From Vibrio cidicii (GTDB lineage: Bacteria; Pseudomonadota; Gammaproteobacteria; Enterobacterales; Vibrionaceae): a DNA stretch of 64,000 nucleotides. Made by a program: the position numbers and the translations under genes. A model generated the notes under the pieces. It had not been told where the DNA came from and ran no database searches. It saw only the letters and a list, made by a program, of their open reading frames with translations. The stretch is from contig NZ_CP046804.1 of assembly GCF_009763805.1 (NCBI RefSeq), forward strand, positions 186,001 through 250,000. Reading direction: 5' to 3'. This document shows, one piece after another, positions 50,765-61,385 of this stretch (position 1 is the stretch's first letter; every line of letters starts with the position of its first letter).

Positions 50765-51854
50765 ATGAAAGCCTCAATTCTGACCAAGCTGGAAATGCTG
50801 GTTGAACGTTATGAAGAAGTTCAGCACCTTCTTGGTGATCCTGGTGTCATTGGCGACCAGGATAAATTCCGTGCCCTGTCCAAAGAGTATTCTCAATTGG
50901 AAGAGGTAACTAAGTGCTTTCAGGCTTATCAGCAGGCGCAGGAAGATTTGAGCGCAGCGGAAGAGATGGCCAAAGAAGACGACGCTGAAATGCGTGAAAT
51001 GGCTCAAGAAGAAATCAAAGTGGCGAAAGCGGCGATTGAACGTTTGGCCGATGAGCTGCAAATCTTGCTGCTGCCCAAAGATCCCAACGATGACCGCAAC
51101 TGTTTCCTTGAAATTCGCGCAGGTGCGGGCGGCGACGAAGCAGGCATTTTCGCTGGCGATCTGTTCCGTATGTACAGCAAGTTTGCAGAAAAACGTGGCT
51201 GGCGCATCGAAGTGATGTCATCCAACGAAGCCGAACATGGTGGCTACAAAGAGATGATTGCGAAAGTAAACGGCGATGGCGCTTACGGTATTCTGAAATT
51301 TGAGTCTGGCGGTCACCGTGTGCAGCGTGTGCCGGCGACTGAATCTCAAGGTCGAGTGCACACCTCGGCGTGTACCGTTGCGGTGATGGCGGAAATTCCA
51401 GAAGCGGAAATTCCTGAAATCCGTACCGCGGATCTGAAAATTGACACCTTCCGCTCGTCGGGCGCGGGTGGTCAGCACGTCAACACCACCGATTCGGCGA
51501 TCCGTATTACCCACTTACCCACTGGGATTGTGGTGGAATGTCAGGACGAGCGCTCACAGCATAAGAACAAAGCCAAAGCAATGGCGGTTCTGGCGGCGCG
51601 TATTGTTCAGGCTGAAGAAGCCAAACGTGCTGCGGAAATCTCCGACACGCGTCGTAACCTGCTTGGTTTCTGGCGATCGCAGTGACCGCATTCGTACCTA
51701 TAACTACCCGCAAGGCCGTGTGTCTGATCACCGTATCAACCTGACGGTGTACCGTTTGTCAGAAGTGATGGAAGGCGATCTGCAATCCTTGATTGATCCT
51801 GTAATTCAAGAACATCAAGCCGACCAACTTGCCGCACTGGCTGAGAACCAATAA
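50765..51854 (+). CDS. prfA: Peptide chain release factor 1 (one-base frameshift)
   Basis: RF1 terminates at UAA and UAG. The PAT codon-reading tripeptide ([10 protein letters not shown]) and the catalytic GGQ ([12 protein letters not shown]) are present. The frame breaks at RRNLLG: GTTTC at 51666-51670 for GTTC; corrected [18 protein letters not shown] and 362 residues. Essential, so a sequence error. ATG at 50765 fits the family (MKASIL); another ATG lies one codon earlier. Confidence 0.95.
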
Positions 51855-51858
51855 ACCG

Positions 51859-52725
51859 ATGCCTGATGTGTTAACCCTTGATGCCGCTTTAAAACAGGCG
51901 GCATCGCAGTTTTCAGCCGCTGGCAAAGAATCGCCGTCGCTAGATGCAACTGTGCTACTTTGCCATGTATTGCAAAAGCCACGCAGTTATTTGCTGACTT
52001 GGCCTGAGAAGGCTTTAACTGCGCAGCAGCGGCAGCAATTTTCTCAACTGGTAGAGCGCCGTTTAGCTGGTGAGCCGATTGCCTATATTGTCGGTGAGCG
52101 TGAGTTTTGGTCCTTGCCGCTGAAAGTGTCTAGTGCCACCTTGATCCCAAGACCCGATACGGAGCGATTGGTTGAATTGGCATTGGAAAAAACTGCTCAA
52201 CAGACAGGCAAAATCCTCGATCTCGGCACTGGTACTGGCGCGATTGCTTTAGCCTTAGCTTCTGAGCTCCCCCATCGTCAAGTGGTTGGCATTGATCTGC
52301 AAGCGGAAGCGAAAACCCTCGCACAAAGCAATGCCGAGGCTTTAAACATTCGCAATGTCTCATTTTTGCAGGGAAGTTGGTTTGAACCTTTGGAGAGTGG
52401 CACAAAGTTTGCTCTTATTGTCTCCAATCCACCGTATATTGACGCCAACGATCCACATCTCTCTCAGGGGGATGTGCGCTTTGAGCCGAAATCTGCGCTG
52501 GTGGCGGATGAGGCGGGTTTAGCCGACATTCGTCACATCGCGCAGTGTGCTCGACACTATCTGTTGCCACACGGTTGGCTGATGTTTGAACACGGTTACG
52601 ATCAGGCAACGGCGGTGCAACACATATTGTCATCTCTTGGCTACCATGAGGTAGTGACTGAAAAGGATTACGGTGGCAACGATCGCGTGACACTGGGCTG
52701 CTTTTTAGGGCTACCAGACGAATAA
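51859..52725 (+). CDS. prmC: Release factor glutamine methyltransferase
   Basis: PrmC methylates the GGQ glutamine of RF1/RF2. The NPPY active-site motif (IVSNPPYID) and SAM-binding DLGTGTGAIALALA are visible. It starts 5 bp after prfA. 288 residues, typical. Confidence 0.96.
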   Translation: MPDVLTLDAALKQAASQFSAAGKESPSLDATVLLCHVLQKPRSYLLTWPEKALTAQQRQQFSQLVERRLAGEPIAYIVGEREFWSLPLKVSSATLIPRPDTERLVELALEKTAQQTGKILDLGTGTGAIALALASELPHRQVVGIDLQAEAKTLAQSNAEALNIRNVSFLQGSWFEPLESGTKFALIVSNPPYIDANDPHLSQGDVRFEPKSALVADEAGLADIRHIAQCARHYLLPHGWLMFEHGYDQATAVQHILSSLGYHEVVTEKDYGGNDRVTLGCFLGLPDE

Positions 52726-52743
52726 AAACAAAAGAGAATTTTT

Positions 52744-53128
52744 ATGTACGAAGCTCTTAAACACTTTCATCTTCTCACTATCGCCATCAGTGCGTTGCTG
52801 CTTTCAGTTTCGTTATGCATTGATGATGATGGATTCGCCGAAGTTGCAGCATCCGTTTCTCAAGCGATTCCCCCACATCAATGATTCTCTGCTGTTGCTC
52901 TCTGGTATTGGCTTGATTGTGGTAACCGGTTTTATTCCGTTTACTCCCGCAAATATGTGGCTGACGGAGAAGATCACTTGTGTGCTAGCGTACATCGCAC
53001 TTGGTCTTTTTGCGCTTAAACTCGGCAAAAACAAACTGCTGCGCACGTTTTCATTTTTTGGTGCGCTAGGTTGGCTGGCGATGGCAGGTAAATTGGCGGT
53101 AGCAAAAACGCCGCTGTTTTTTGGGTAA
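52744..53128 (+). CDS. SirB2 family membrane protein (one-base frameshift)
   Basis: A small inner-membrane protein with about four hydrophobic helices. ATG at 52744 gives MYEALKHFHLLTIAISALLLSV; then GTTTC at 52807-52811 for GTTC shifts the frame. Corrected SVRYALMMMDSPKLQHPFLKRFPHINDS leads to 127 residues. SirB2 function is unknown; the name comes from an early Salmonella invasion locus. Sits between prmC and sirB1 as usual. Confidence 0.88.
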
Positions 53129-53134
53129 TAACCG

Positions 53135-53944
53135 ATGCTGGAATTCTTTGACGAAGACTTTGACAACATGGAGTTGGTGGAAGGCGCTTTGGAACTGAAC
53201 AAGGCGGTTAACCCTGAAACGGACGAACTTTGGGCGCGTGCCGAGTTGCAGCGTTTGTTTGAAGAAGCAGAAATGGCGTTGGTTTGTGAACGCGATGAAA
53301 AAGCACGTTTTGCAGCGTTTCTGCGCCTGTTCTACACTGAATGGGGATTTTACGGCGATCGTGATGCCTATTTTGACTCAGATAACAGCTTTATTGATAA
53401 AGTGCTGCAGCGTCGTAAAGGCATCCCGGTCAGCTTAGGAGCTATCTTGCTCTACTTAGGGCGTCGCCTCGGATTTGCCCTGCAAGGTGTCACTTTTCCC
53501 ACTCAATTTTTACTGCGCGCCGATTGGTACGACGGGAGTACCAGCTATCTCAACCCGTTTAACGGTGAGTATGTGGGCGAGCATATTCTACACGCATGGC
53601 TTATCGGTCATGATGGGCCCTTGGCCAAACTGAAGCCGGAACATCTCGCAGTTTCTGATAACCCGACGGTGATTGGCCGTTGGTTAGCGTTACTGAAAAG
53701 CGCATTGCTGCGTGAAGAGCGTTACACTTTGGCTTTGCGTTGTACCAACTTAGCGTTGACGTTTGTGCCGGATGATCCTTATGAAATCCGTGACCGTGGG
53801 TTTATCTACCAGCAACTGGATTGTCATCAAGTTGCTTTGTCGGATTTTCAATATTTTATCGACCAGTGCCCAGATGATCCGGCGGCCGAACTGCTAAAAA
53901 AACAAGTTAACGTCATGAGTGGCAAACAGGTCACTCTACATTAA
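53135..53944 (+). CDS. SirB1 family protein (transglutaminase-like plus TPR)
   Basis: A 269-residue cytoplasmic protein: an N-terminal transglutaminase-like fold (RRKGIPVSLGAILLYLGRRLGF, TFPTQFLLR) and a C-terminal TPR-like region (ALRCTNLALTFVPDDPYEIRDRGFIYQQLDCH). The catalytic Cys of true transglutaminases is replaced, so activity is doubtful. Starts 6 bp after sirB2. Confidence 0.88.
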   Translation: MLEFFDEDFDNMELVEGALELNKAVNPETDELWARAELQRLFEEAEMALVCERDEKARFAAFLRLFYTEWGFYGDRDAYFDSDNSFIDKVLQRRKGIPVSLGAILLYLGRRLGFALQGVTFPTQFLLRADWYDGSTSYLNPFNGEYVGEHILHAWLIGHDGPLAKLKPEHLAVSDNPTVIGRWLALLKSALLREERYTLALRCTNLALTFVPDDPYEIRDRGFIYQQLDCHQVALSDFQYFIDQCPDDPAAELLKKQVNVMSGKQVTLH

Positions 53945-53953
53945 TGAATATGA

Positions 53954-54814
<861 letters not shown>

Positions 54815-54822
54815 TTTTACTA

Positions 54823-54848
54823 GGCCAGTCATCGACTGGCTTTTTTTT
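54823..54848 (+). terminator. Terminator of the hemA-kdsA operon
   Basis: GCCAGTC-ATC-GACTGGC followed by eight T. Confidence 0.92.
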
Positions 54849-54896
54849 ATCACTTGGCTGATAAATCACATATTAAGCGTGAAATAGTGGTGAAAA

Positions 54897-54912
54897 AGTG
54901 AAACGTTTGCCT
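54897..54912 (+). promoter_or_regulatory. Possible PurR operator upstream of nutA
   Basis: AGTGAAACGTTTGCCT matches the PurR pattern (reverse orientation) at all fixed positions but one (T for G at position 3). It lies 227 bp before nutA, a nucleotide-scavenging gene. The remaining 54849-55138 gap is AT-rich and holds two copies of CCTATTCGTT (near 54918 and 55113) of unknown meaning. Confidence 0.45.
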
Positions 54913-55138
54913 GTGATCCTATTCGTTTTCAAAGTGTAACTACTCGAGGTTATTGCACCAAGGAATGGATTTTATGGTGATCAATGCAACATAAATTTGA
55001 AAACGCTCTGAATGGTTGGTCCAGTTACTTTAAACTGTATCAAATTTTATTGGTTGAATACGCTTAACTTGCGGTGAGTGTGCTTTTTCAATCGGTAGAT
55101 ATTGGCAGTGGAATCCTATTCGTTCAAAAGGTATGACA

Positions 55139-56800
55139 ATGAAACAACGCCTGATTTTAAAAACCGCGCTAAGCGCAGCAATTCTGGCTACTTTGGCGGG
55201 TTGTGCTACTCAGCCGACTCACGAGTGGCAAACGGACAAGAGTTACAAGCTGACGGTTTTGCACACCAATGACCATCACGGTCGTTTTTGGCAGAACAAA
55301 TATGGTGAGTATGGCATGGCTGCCCGTAAGACTCTGATTGATGAGCTACGTGCTGAAATTCAGGCGGAAGGTGGCAGTGTGCTGCTGCTGTCAGGCGGTG
55401 ACATTAACACAGGTGTACCAGAATCGGATCTTCAAGATGCAGAGCCAGATTTCAAAGGTATGAGCAAAATTGGTTACGACGCGATGGCGCTGGGTAACCA
55501 CGAGTTTGACAACCCCATCGACGTACTGATGAAACAGAAAGAGTGGGCAAATTTCCCCATGCTTTCTGCCAACATCTACGACAAGAAAACGGGTGAGCGA
55601 ATGTTCCAGGCTTACCAAATGTTCAACAAACAAGGCATCAAAATTGCGGTTATCGGTCTGACGACGGAAGATACGGCAAAGCTGGGTAACCCTGAGTTTA
55701 TTGGCGGCATCGATTTTCGTGATCCGAAAGAAGAAGCGAAAAAGCTGATTGCGGAACTAAAAGAGACGGAAAAACCGGATCTGATCTTTGCCGTGACGCA
55801 CATGGGTCACTACGAAGATGGCAAACGCGGCATTAACGCCCCAGGCGATGTTGCTCTTGCGCGTTACCTCAATGAAGGCGATTTGGATATGATCGTGGGC
55901 GGTCATTCGCAAGAGCCGGTGTGTATGGAAGCGCCGAATGTGGTGACAAAAAACTACAAACCATCCGATGAGTGTAAGCCTGATCAACAAAATGGCACAT
56001 ACATTGTTCAAGCGCACGAGTGGGGCAAATACGTTGGCCGTGCCGACTATGAGTTCCTTAATGGTGAGCTACGCATGGTGAGCTACGATCTGATTCCAGT
56101 GAACCTGAAGAAGAAAGTCGATGTAAATGGCAAGAGCCAGCGTGTCTTCATTGAATCCGAAATCAAAGAAGACGATGCGATGCTTGATTTCCTGCGTCCT
56201 TACCAAGAGCAAGGCCAAGCAAAACTGAACGTGAAAATTGCTGAAACTAACGGTAAGTTGGAAGGTGACCGTAACGTAGTGCGCTTCAAGCAAACTAACC
56301 TAGGCCGTCTGATTGCTGCTGCGCACATGGATCGCGCGAAAGCCGATTTCGCCGTAATGAACTCGGGCGGCGTGCGTGATTCGATTGATGCAGGCCAAGT
56401 GACCTATAAAGACGTGCTCACCGTACAGCCATTTGGCAACATCGTGACTTACGTTGATATGAGCGGGAAAGAAGTGCTTGATTACCTGAACGCTGTTGCA
56501 ACAAAACCCGTTGATTCAGGTGCTTATGCTCAGTTTGCTGGCATTTCAATGACAGTATATAAAGACAAAGTCGCTGACGTATTCATCCGTGGTGAGCAGC
56601 TGCGTCTTGACCAAACTTACCGTTTCACTATCCCAAGCTACAACGCGGCAGGTGGTGACGGCTATCCAAAAGTGAGCGATCACCCAGGTTACGTCAACAC
56701 TGGCTTTGTGGATGCGGAAGTACTGAAAGACTTCATGGAGAAGAACAGTCCAATCGATATCAACAAGTTTGCTCCTGCTGGTGAGATTGTTTACAAGTAA
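55139..56800 (+). CDS. nutA: 5'-nucleotidase/UDP-sugar hydrolase lipoprotein
   Basis: A 553-residue surface or periplasmic nucleotidase of the UshA family, the Vibrio NutA type. Lipobox LAGC (Cys22); metallophosphoesterase motifs HTNDHHGRFW, GNHEFD, THMGHY and VGGHSQ; C-terminal substrate-stacking domain with GGVRDSID and YNAAGGDGYP. It degrades extracellular ATP/AMP to adenosine for uptake. ATG at 55139 is chosen as AAGG sits 8 bases before; an ATG at 55133 lies too close to that site. Confidence 0.93.
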   Translation: MKQRLILKTALSAAILATLAGCATQPTHEWQTDKSYKLTVLHTNDHHGRFWQNKYGEYGMAARKTLIDELRAEIQAEGGSVLLLSGGDINTGVPESDLQDAEPDFKGMSKIGYDAMALGNHEFDNPIDVLMKQKEWANFPMLSANIYDKKTGERMFQAYQMFNKQGIKIAVIGLTTEDTAKLGNPEFIGGIDFRDPKEEAKKLIAELKETEKPDLIFAVTHMGHYEDGKRGINAPGDVALARYLNEGDLDMIVGGHSQEPVCMEAPNVVTKNYKPSDECKPDQQNGTYIVQAHEWGKYVGRADYEFLNGELRMVSYDLIPVNLKKKVDVNGKSQRVFIESEIKEDDAMLDFLRPYQEQGQAKLNVKIAETNGKLEGDRNVVRFKQTNLGRLIAAAHMDRAKADFAVMNSGGVRDSIDAGQVTYKDVLTVQPFGNIVTYVDMSGKEVLDYLNAVATKPVDSGAYAQFAGISMTVYKDKVADVFIRGEQLRLDQTYRFTIPSYNAAGGDGYPKVSDHPGYVNTGFVDAEVLKDFMEKNSPIDINKFAPAGEIVYK

Positions 56801-56851
56801 TTCTCTCTCAGAAAGAGTTTGACTCAAACTCACTGATCTTTTTAACTAAAA

Positions 56852-56884
56852 GCGCTGTTTCCCGAACCGGGAGCAGCGTTTTTT
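56852..56884 (+). terminator. Terminator of nutA (bulged by an extra T)
   Basis: CGCTG-T-TTCCCG pairs with CGGGAG-CAGCG and is followed by six T. As written one T is unpaired; removing it from the GTTTC at 56857-56861 gives an uninterrupted 11-bp stem with one wobble. This fits the same GTTC to GTTTC pattern seen in split genes. Confidence 0.82.
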
Positions 56885-56903
56885 GTTTGTAGTGGAGAAA
56901 ACC

Positions 56904-57377
56904 ATGACACCGGCGATCAATCTGGCGAAAAAGAAGAAAATTGCACACACCATTCACGAATATCAACACGATCCGCGTGCGGCCAGTTATGGATTAGAAG
57001 CCGCGCAAGTGCTTGGACAAGATCCAAAGAGAGTATTTAAAACTTTACTGTTTTGCCTAAATGGAGAAGCGAAAAATCTCGCCGTCGCGATTATTCCTGT
57101 TGATCAAAAACTCAACCTTAAGCTTGCCGCCAAAGCGGCCAATGCCAAAAAGGCCGACATGGCCGATCCTGAGATCGCTCAGAAAATCACTGGTTATGTG
57201 GTTGGTGGGATTAGCCCACTTGGACAAAAGAAAGCGTTGCCGACTTTTTTGCACTCTAGCGCTGAGCCACAAAACACCATTTGTGTCAGCGCGGGTAAAC
57301 GTGGCCTAGAAATTGAGCTGGCACCACAGGATTTATTGGCGCTAACTCGCGGGCAGTTTGCCGAGCTTTGTCTGTGA
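56904..57377 (+). CDS. ybaK: Cys-tRNA(Pro)/Cys-tRNA(Cys) deacylase YbaK
   Basis: A 157-residue editing protein that hydrolyses Cys mischarged on tRNA-Pro. YbaK/EbsC family segments: DPKRVFKTLLF (with the key Lys), VAIIPVDQKLNLKLAA and GYVVGGISPLGQKKALPT. ATG at 56904 follows GTGGAG; a frame open to 56883 is ignored. Confidence 0.93.
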   Translation: MTPAINLAKKKKIAHTIHEYQHDPRAASYGLEAAQVLGQDPKRVFKTLLFCLNGEAKNLAVAIIPVDQKLNLKLAAKAANAKKADMADPEIAQKITGYVVGGISPLGQKKALPTFLHSSAEPQNTICVSAGKRGLEIELAPQDLLALTRGQFAELCL

Positions 57378-57386
57378 CTCTCAATG

Positions 57387-57412
57387 AAAAAGGACGCGTT
57401 TGCGTCCTTTTC
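57387..57412. terminator. Bidirectional terminator between ybaK and rluF
   Basis: AAAAGGACGC / GCGTCCTTTT with a GTTT loop, serving the two convergent genes. Confidence 0.9.
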
Positions 57413-57437
57413 GATCTATCGACATGATTTGATTCAG

Positions 57438-58484
57438 TTATTTTTTCAAACTCAAGGTGCCGTTAGAGCGTTTGGCTGGTTTCGCTGCGTTCGGATTATC
57501 ATAGCGGGTTTTGTTGGCTGTTGAGCTCGGTTTCTTGTCGCGCTCTTGAGCGTGAGCCGCTTTGCCTTCTTGTTGACCGTGTTTTTGTTGACCTTTTTTT
57601 GAGTTTGGCGCATGTCGAAACTCATCAGCATTGTGTCCGCGGAAGGTTTTCGCTTTTTGATTACGTCTTGCCGTTGAGGCTTGGTTTTCTTCGCGGCTGT
57701 CAAACAGCTTAGCGTCGGTTGCTTTACGGATGCGTTTGCCTTTAGCGAGCCGAGAAGCTTCCTCAGTGCCTACCGAGTCTTCACACATCGCTAAGATTTC
57801 GGCGACCTCTTGGTCGGTTAAGTAACGCCATTTACCGTTAGGAATACCATCCAACGTAATGTTCATGATGCGTACACGGCGCAGTTTAAACACTTCATAG
57901 CCCAGCGCCTCACACATGCGGCGAATTTGCCGATTCAGCCCTTGAGTCAGCACAATACGAAATGAAAACTTGGTTTCTCGTGTCACTTTACATGGCAGGG
58001 TTACGGTATCGAGAATGTTCACACCGCTGGACATTGCTTTAATGAACTCGTCGCTGACGGGTTTATCGACCCGCACCACATACTCTTTCTCGTGGTTATT
58101 GCCAGCGCGGAGGATTTTGTTGACGATATCGCCGTCGTTGGTGAGGAAAATCAAGCCATCAGAAGGCTTGTCTAAGCGGCCAATTGGAAAAATACGCTTC
58201 TTGTGGCCAATAAAATCGACGATATTACCCGGAATGTCTCGTTCGGTGGTACAGGTAATCCCAGTAGGCTTGTTCAGAGCAATATACACGGGGCGTTCTT
58301 TGGCTTGCAGTGGGGTACCATCAACACAAACATCATCACCAGGCAGGACTTTGGTGCCCATTTCTGGCTGCTGGCCATTAATCGTGACACGGCCTTGCTC
58401 AATCAGCTTATCGGCCTCGCGGCGCGAGCAATAACCTGTTTCACTGATGAACTTGTTTAAGCGTTTTGCGTTCTCTTCGGACAT
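57438..58484 (-). CDS. rluF: 23S rRNA pseudouridine(2604) synthase
   Basis: A 348-residue enzyme of the RsuA/RluF family: N-terminal S4 RNA-binding domain ([24 protein letters not shown]), the catalytic [17 protein letters not shown], and a long basic C-terminal tail (about 250-348) rich in Lys, Gln, Asn and Ala that is low complexity and likely disordered. The tail exceeds the E. coli enzyme (about 290 residues). Confidence 0.92.
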   Translation of the reverse strand: MSEENAKRLNKFISETGYCSRREADKLIEQGRVTINGQQPEMGTKVLPGDDVCVDGTPLQAKERPVYIALNKPTGITCTTERDIPGNIVDFIGHKKRIFPIGRLDKPSDGLIFLTNDGDIVNKILRAGNNHEKEYVVRVDKPVSDEFIKAMSSGVNILDTVTLPCKVTRETKFSFRIVLTQGLNRQIRRMCEALGYEVFKLRRVRIMNITLDGIPNGKWRYLTDQEVAEILAMCEDSVGTEEASRLAKGKRIRKATDAKLFDSREENQASTARRNQKAKTFRGHNADEFRHAPNSKKGQQKHGQQEGKAAHAQERDKKPSSTANKTRYDNPNAAKPAKRSNGTLSLKK

Positions 58485-58589
58485 ATAACTCTCTCAACGT
58501 TTCCCAACGGAAATCCAGTATGATCTGCTTAGTAGCAGGGGGGCGACAGTGTAGCAGGTTTGGCGTTGATACAAAGCACAATTCCACTT

Positions 58590-59175
58590 TCAACTGCCGA
58601 GGCGTTTCATGTGGCGCTCGCGGTTTCTCCAGCTTTTTCTCCGCACTTTTTTGTAGCAGCACGTAAACCGCGCCCGTGCCACCATGAAAACGCTGCGCAC
58701 TGTGAAAGCATTGGACCTCTTTGATCTGCTTTAACCAAACGCAGACAAAGCTCTTCATTTTTGCTGGGGGATTGGAGAGCTCGCCACGGCCGTGAGCGAT
58801 GACCACAGTGCGAATGTCTATCTGCATGCATTGCTTCAGGAAAGATACCAGTTCATCACGAGCTTCCTTGATGGACTTTTTGTGTAGATCAAGGCGCGCT
58901 TGCAAGGGATATTTGCCTAAACGTAACTTGCGGTAAACCCCATCTTGTACGCCATCTTGTTTGTACTCTAGGATGTCGTCGGGTTTTAGCATTTCAGCAT
59001 GGTCAATACTTAAATGTTCAGGGTTATCTTGCGCAAGCCAAATCGCCGCCTCTCTTCTGGCGAGTTGGGCTTCTGAAGCGCGATGGACTCTTTTATGTTC
59101 GGTGGTATCGTGGAAAATGGGTTTTACGTCGCCCATCATCTGTTGGAACAGATCAAGATCATCTTCGTGAGACAT
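58590..59175 (-). CDS. smrA: Smr-domain DNA endonuclease SmrA (one-base frameshift)
   Basis: A C-terminal Smr domain (LDLHKKSIKEARDELVSFL, VVIAHGRGE, GGTGAVYVLLQ) after a helical N-terminus. As given the frame runs past its natural end to 58441, into rluF. GTTTC at 58623-58627 (plus strand) for GTTC shifts it; corrected KKLENRERHMKRLGS ends at 58590, giving 194 residues and removing the overlap with rluF. Confidence 0.9.
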
Positions 59176-59249
59176 AACGGCATCTCAATAACTAACGGAA
59201 AGATTGCAGAAGTATACCAACGGAAGAGGCAAAACGATCACACTGTAAA

Positions 59250-59284
59250 TAAAAAACCGGAACAGGCAGACAACCCATTCCGGT
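59250..59284 (-). terminator. Terminator of the DUF3149 gene
   Basis: ACCGGAA / TTCCGGT stem with a 15-base loop, then TTTTTT on the minus strand. Confidence 0.75.
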
Positions 59285-59320
59285 GCGAAGCTTTATACCG
59301 ATAATAGAGCTTGGCGATAT

Positions 59321-59461
59321 CTAGTGAGGAGATTTGTCGTTCATGACCTTGTAAATGAAGAAACCGCCGTAAAACAGCATCAGACCAAGAGCGCCAAAGA
59401 TCACTATCATCGAAGATAGCCCCACTGCATTACCAAATAGGAGATCAAGCCAAAAGTCCAT
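59321..59461 (-). CDS. 46-residue membrane protein, DUF3149 type
   Basis: A short ORF starting MDFWLDLLFGNAVGLSS, with one membrane helix (MIVIFGALGLMLFYGGFFIYKV) and a short charged tail MNDKSPH. It is preceded by GGAGG and followed by a terminator, so it looks real. The pattern matches the DUF3149 family of small proteins. Function unknown. Confidence 0.8.
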   Translation of the reverse strand: MDFWLDLLFGNAVGLSSMIVIFGALGLMLFYGGFFIYKVMNDKSPH

Positions 59462-59651
59462 AGTTTCCTCCAAGGGTTGAAGACAGGAGCTAAGTTAAAA
59501 GTTGGTGGCGATCTGCACACTGATCTGGATCAATTGTGTTGCATAAGTTAACAATATGTTCTGGCAGGTGTGTTTTTGCTCACATTTTATCATTCGCTGC
59601 TGTCAGATTGAGCAATCAGTAGTTGAACGGTAAAAAAAATTGTTTTTGCTC

Positions 59652-59679
59652 TTGCGTCTAGGCCGATTATCCGTAATAT
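59652..59679 (+). promoter_or_regulatory. Promoter of tRNA-Pro
   Basis: TTGCGT (59652-59657), 16-bp spacer, TAATAT (59674-59679), then a GC-rich stretch before the tRNA. The rest of the 59462-59718 gap shows nothing else. Confidence 0.55.
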
Positions 59680-59718
59680 AGCCATCCGTTGGCACGGCAA
59701 AGTCCCTGTTAAACATCC

Positions 59719-59795
<77 letters not shown>

Positions 59796-59805
59796 CTTTA
59801 AGAAG

Positions 59806-59836
59806 GCCTGCTTTTTAGCAGGCTTTCGTCGTTTTG
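59806..59836 (+). terminator. Terminator of tRNA-Pro
   Basis: GCCTGCT-TTTT-AGCAGGC with a following TTTCGTCGTTTT. The same hairpin recurs almost unchanged at 60048-60078. Confidence 0.85.
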
Positions 59837-59900
59837 GTTTTAGACAAAGCTTGCTTACTGATGTTGAACCTCGTGGGGTTCGCCTGACGTTAGAATATGG

Positions 59901-59952
59901 CTCTTCACCGGCCATATTAAGAAAAGGCCCTGCAGAAATGTAGGGCCTTTTT
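59901..59952 (+). repeat. tRNA-Pro 3'-tail repeat 2, diverged
   Basis: CTCTTCACCGGCCA followed by a short spacer and a terminator (AAGGCCCT / AGGGCCTT, then T run). It repeats the tRNA-Pro 3' acceptor strand, CCA and terminator layout, ending 119 bp after the first tail, with one base change (GGCCA for GACCA). Confidence 0.7.
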
Positions 59953-60017
59953 GCAATGTTTTGGTTGTAGAGAAACGGGGGGCTGGAACGCCAGTCCGAT
60001 GGAAGCCCATCCGCGTC

Positions 60018-60078
60018 GAATCCTTCTTCACCGACCACTTTTAGAAGGCCTGCTTTTTAGCAGGCTTTCGTCGTTTTA
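60018..60078 (+). repeat. tRNA-Pro 3'-tail repeat 3
   Basis: TCGAATCC-TTCTTCACCGACCACTTT copies the T-loop, acceptor strand, CCA and downstream sequence of tRNA-Pro, and the terminator and TTTCGTCGTTTT behind it are near identical to those at 59806-59836. It ends 123 bp after the second tail. No 5' tRNA half is present, so it is not a tRNA gene. Confidence 0.8.
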
Positions 60079-60110
60079 TGCTTTTCTAGCCTCAAGGCGA
60101 GCATACTGCT

Positions 60111-60980
60111 TCAGTCAAATGAACACTTCGCTTGCTGACTTTGAGTGAGTTGCACTACACGAAAACCTTTTGCTTTCATCAGCTCAAGCAAGCTCTCTTT
60201 GCCGACCAAATGTAAGGTACCGACCACCACAGTGTATTTCCCCGGCTGCTGCTGAGCGCGTTGTTCAAGTTGCTCTGCCCACGCGTGATTACGATCGGTC
60301 ATCATGGCTTTCTCCAATTGAGGGGAGAGGTCTGACACATCGGCAAATCTGCCAAGGTTTAATTCATCACCACTAGACCAACTTTCGATGAGACAAGAGA
60401 GCAATTGCTCGCCTTGGGCGTACTGGTCGAGAGTGCTAGTGAGCAGCTCTTTGCCATCTTGTGGCATTTTTGCCAACAGATTAATTTGGAATTGGACACT
60501 TTCGAGCGGAATCAGGGGTAATTGGTGTCGTTTTGCTATTTCAATCAGATAGTTGTCGACGCCAAGTTCTGCGTGATAACCGAGTTGTGCGATTTGCGCG
60601 ATTTGAATTGTCAGTGCACTTACCCAAGGAGGGGAGAGACGCACCTGATCCAGAGGTAGATTGAGCGTACGGGCAATCTGAGTGAGTGTGGTTTTCTGCT
60701 CTTTATCGAGTACTTGCTCGCTGGTATAGCGCGGTATCGGATATTGCACCTCGCTGCTTTCTGTTAGGTCGGCTTCAATCATCAATCCTTTGCTGGTAGG
60801 CAAAAAATGTTCAATTTCTTTGGGTAAGGGGTAGAGTGCTTGGCTGCCGACATGAATTGAACCTGTGATGCGAAACTCGGTCACGCCGTTGGAGACTTGC
60901 CACACCAAAGGTTCGCTGAAAGCGGGCAGGCTGAATGTCAGGGTAAGTATGCTCACCCACAGCTTGTTTATCATCTTCAT
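60111..60980 (-). CDS. TraB/GumN family protein
   Basis: A 289-residue secreted protein with a signal peptide (LWVSILTLTFSLPAFS) and the paired TraB/GumN motifs: GSIHVGS near residue 40 and VVVGTLHLVGKESLLELMKAKGF at the C-terminus, both with the conserved Gly-x-x-His. Family members are putative metalloproteases (Tiki-like). ATG at 60980 is chosen: AAGGAAAAG lies just upstream. Monocistronic. The 405-bp gap to the chitobiase gene is AT-rich with no gene or clear regulatory site that I can see. Confidence 0.85.
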   Translation of the reverse strand: MKMINKLWVSILTLTFSLPAFSEPLVWQVSNGVTEFRITGSIHVGSQALYPLPKEIEHFLPTSKGLMIEADLTESSEVQYPIPRYTSEQVLDKEQKTTLTQIARTLNLPLDQVRLSPPWVSALTIQIAQIAQLGYHAELGVDNYLIEIAKRHQLPLIPLESVQFQINLLAKMPQDGKELLTSTLDQYAQGEQLLSCLIESWSSGDELNLGRFADVSDLSPQLEKAMMTDRNHAWAEQLEQRAQQQPGKYTVVVGTLHLVGKESLLELMKAKGFRVVQLTQSQQAKCSFD

Positions 60981-61385
60981 CTCTTTTCCTTGGCCTGCGG
61001 CAAAATCGTTGATATTGAGTTTTTTGACGGCTTTTGACGAGCCGTAAACTGCGATCCAGTTAGCAAATTTACCTTCAATTTTTTTAATCCTTTCTTCTAT
61101 AACACGCAAATGATGGCACACACTCAGGCTGGTTCTGCTATTTATTGGCCATTTTTTGTGATCGAAACAAAGTAAATACACGTCAAAAAATAAGTTACGA
61201 ATTTAACGTACTCTCTAACTTGTTGATATTAAAGTTTTTATATTTTCTTATTTGAAGCCTGTTTTGAACTGGATCACCGATTTTGCTGATTAATTTTACG
61301 CTTAGAAATAACTCGCTGTATGTTGAATGCATTGGTTAACAGCCGTTTGGGCTGGATGGGTTTTCTGAGTTTTAGGGTAAGTAAG

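Noticed and set aside
60012..60037. A second tRNA-Pro gene.
   Set aside because: Only the T-loop to CCA part is present; there is no acceptor 5' strand, D-arm or anticodon.
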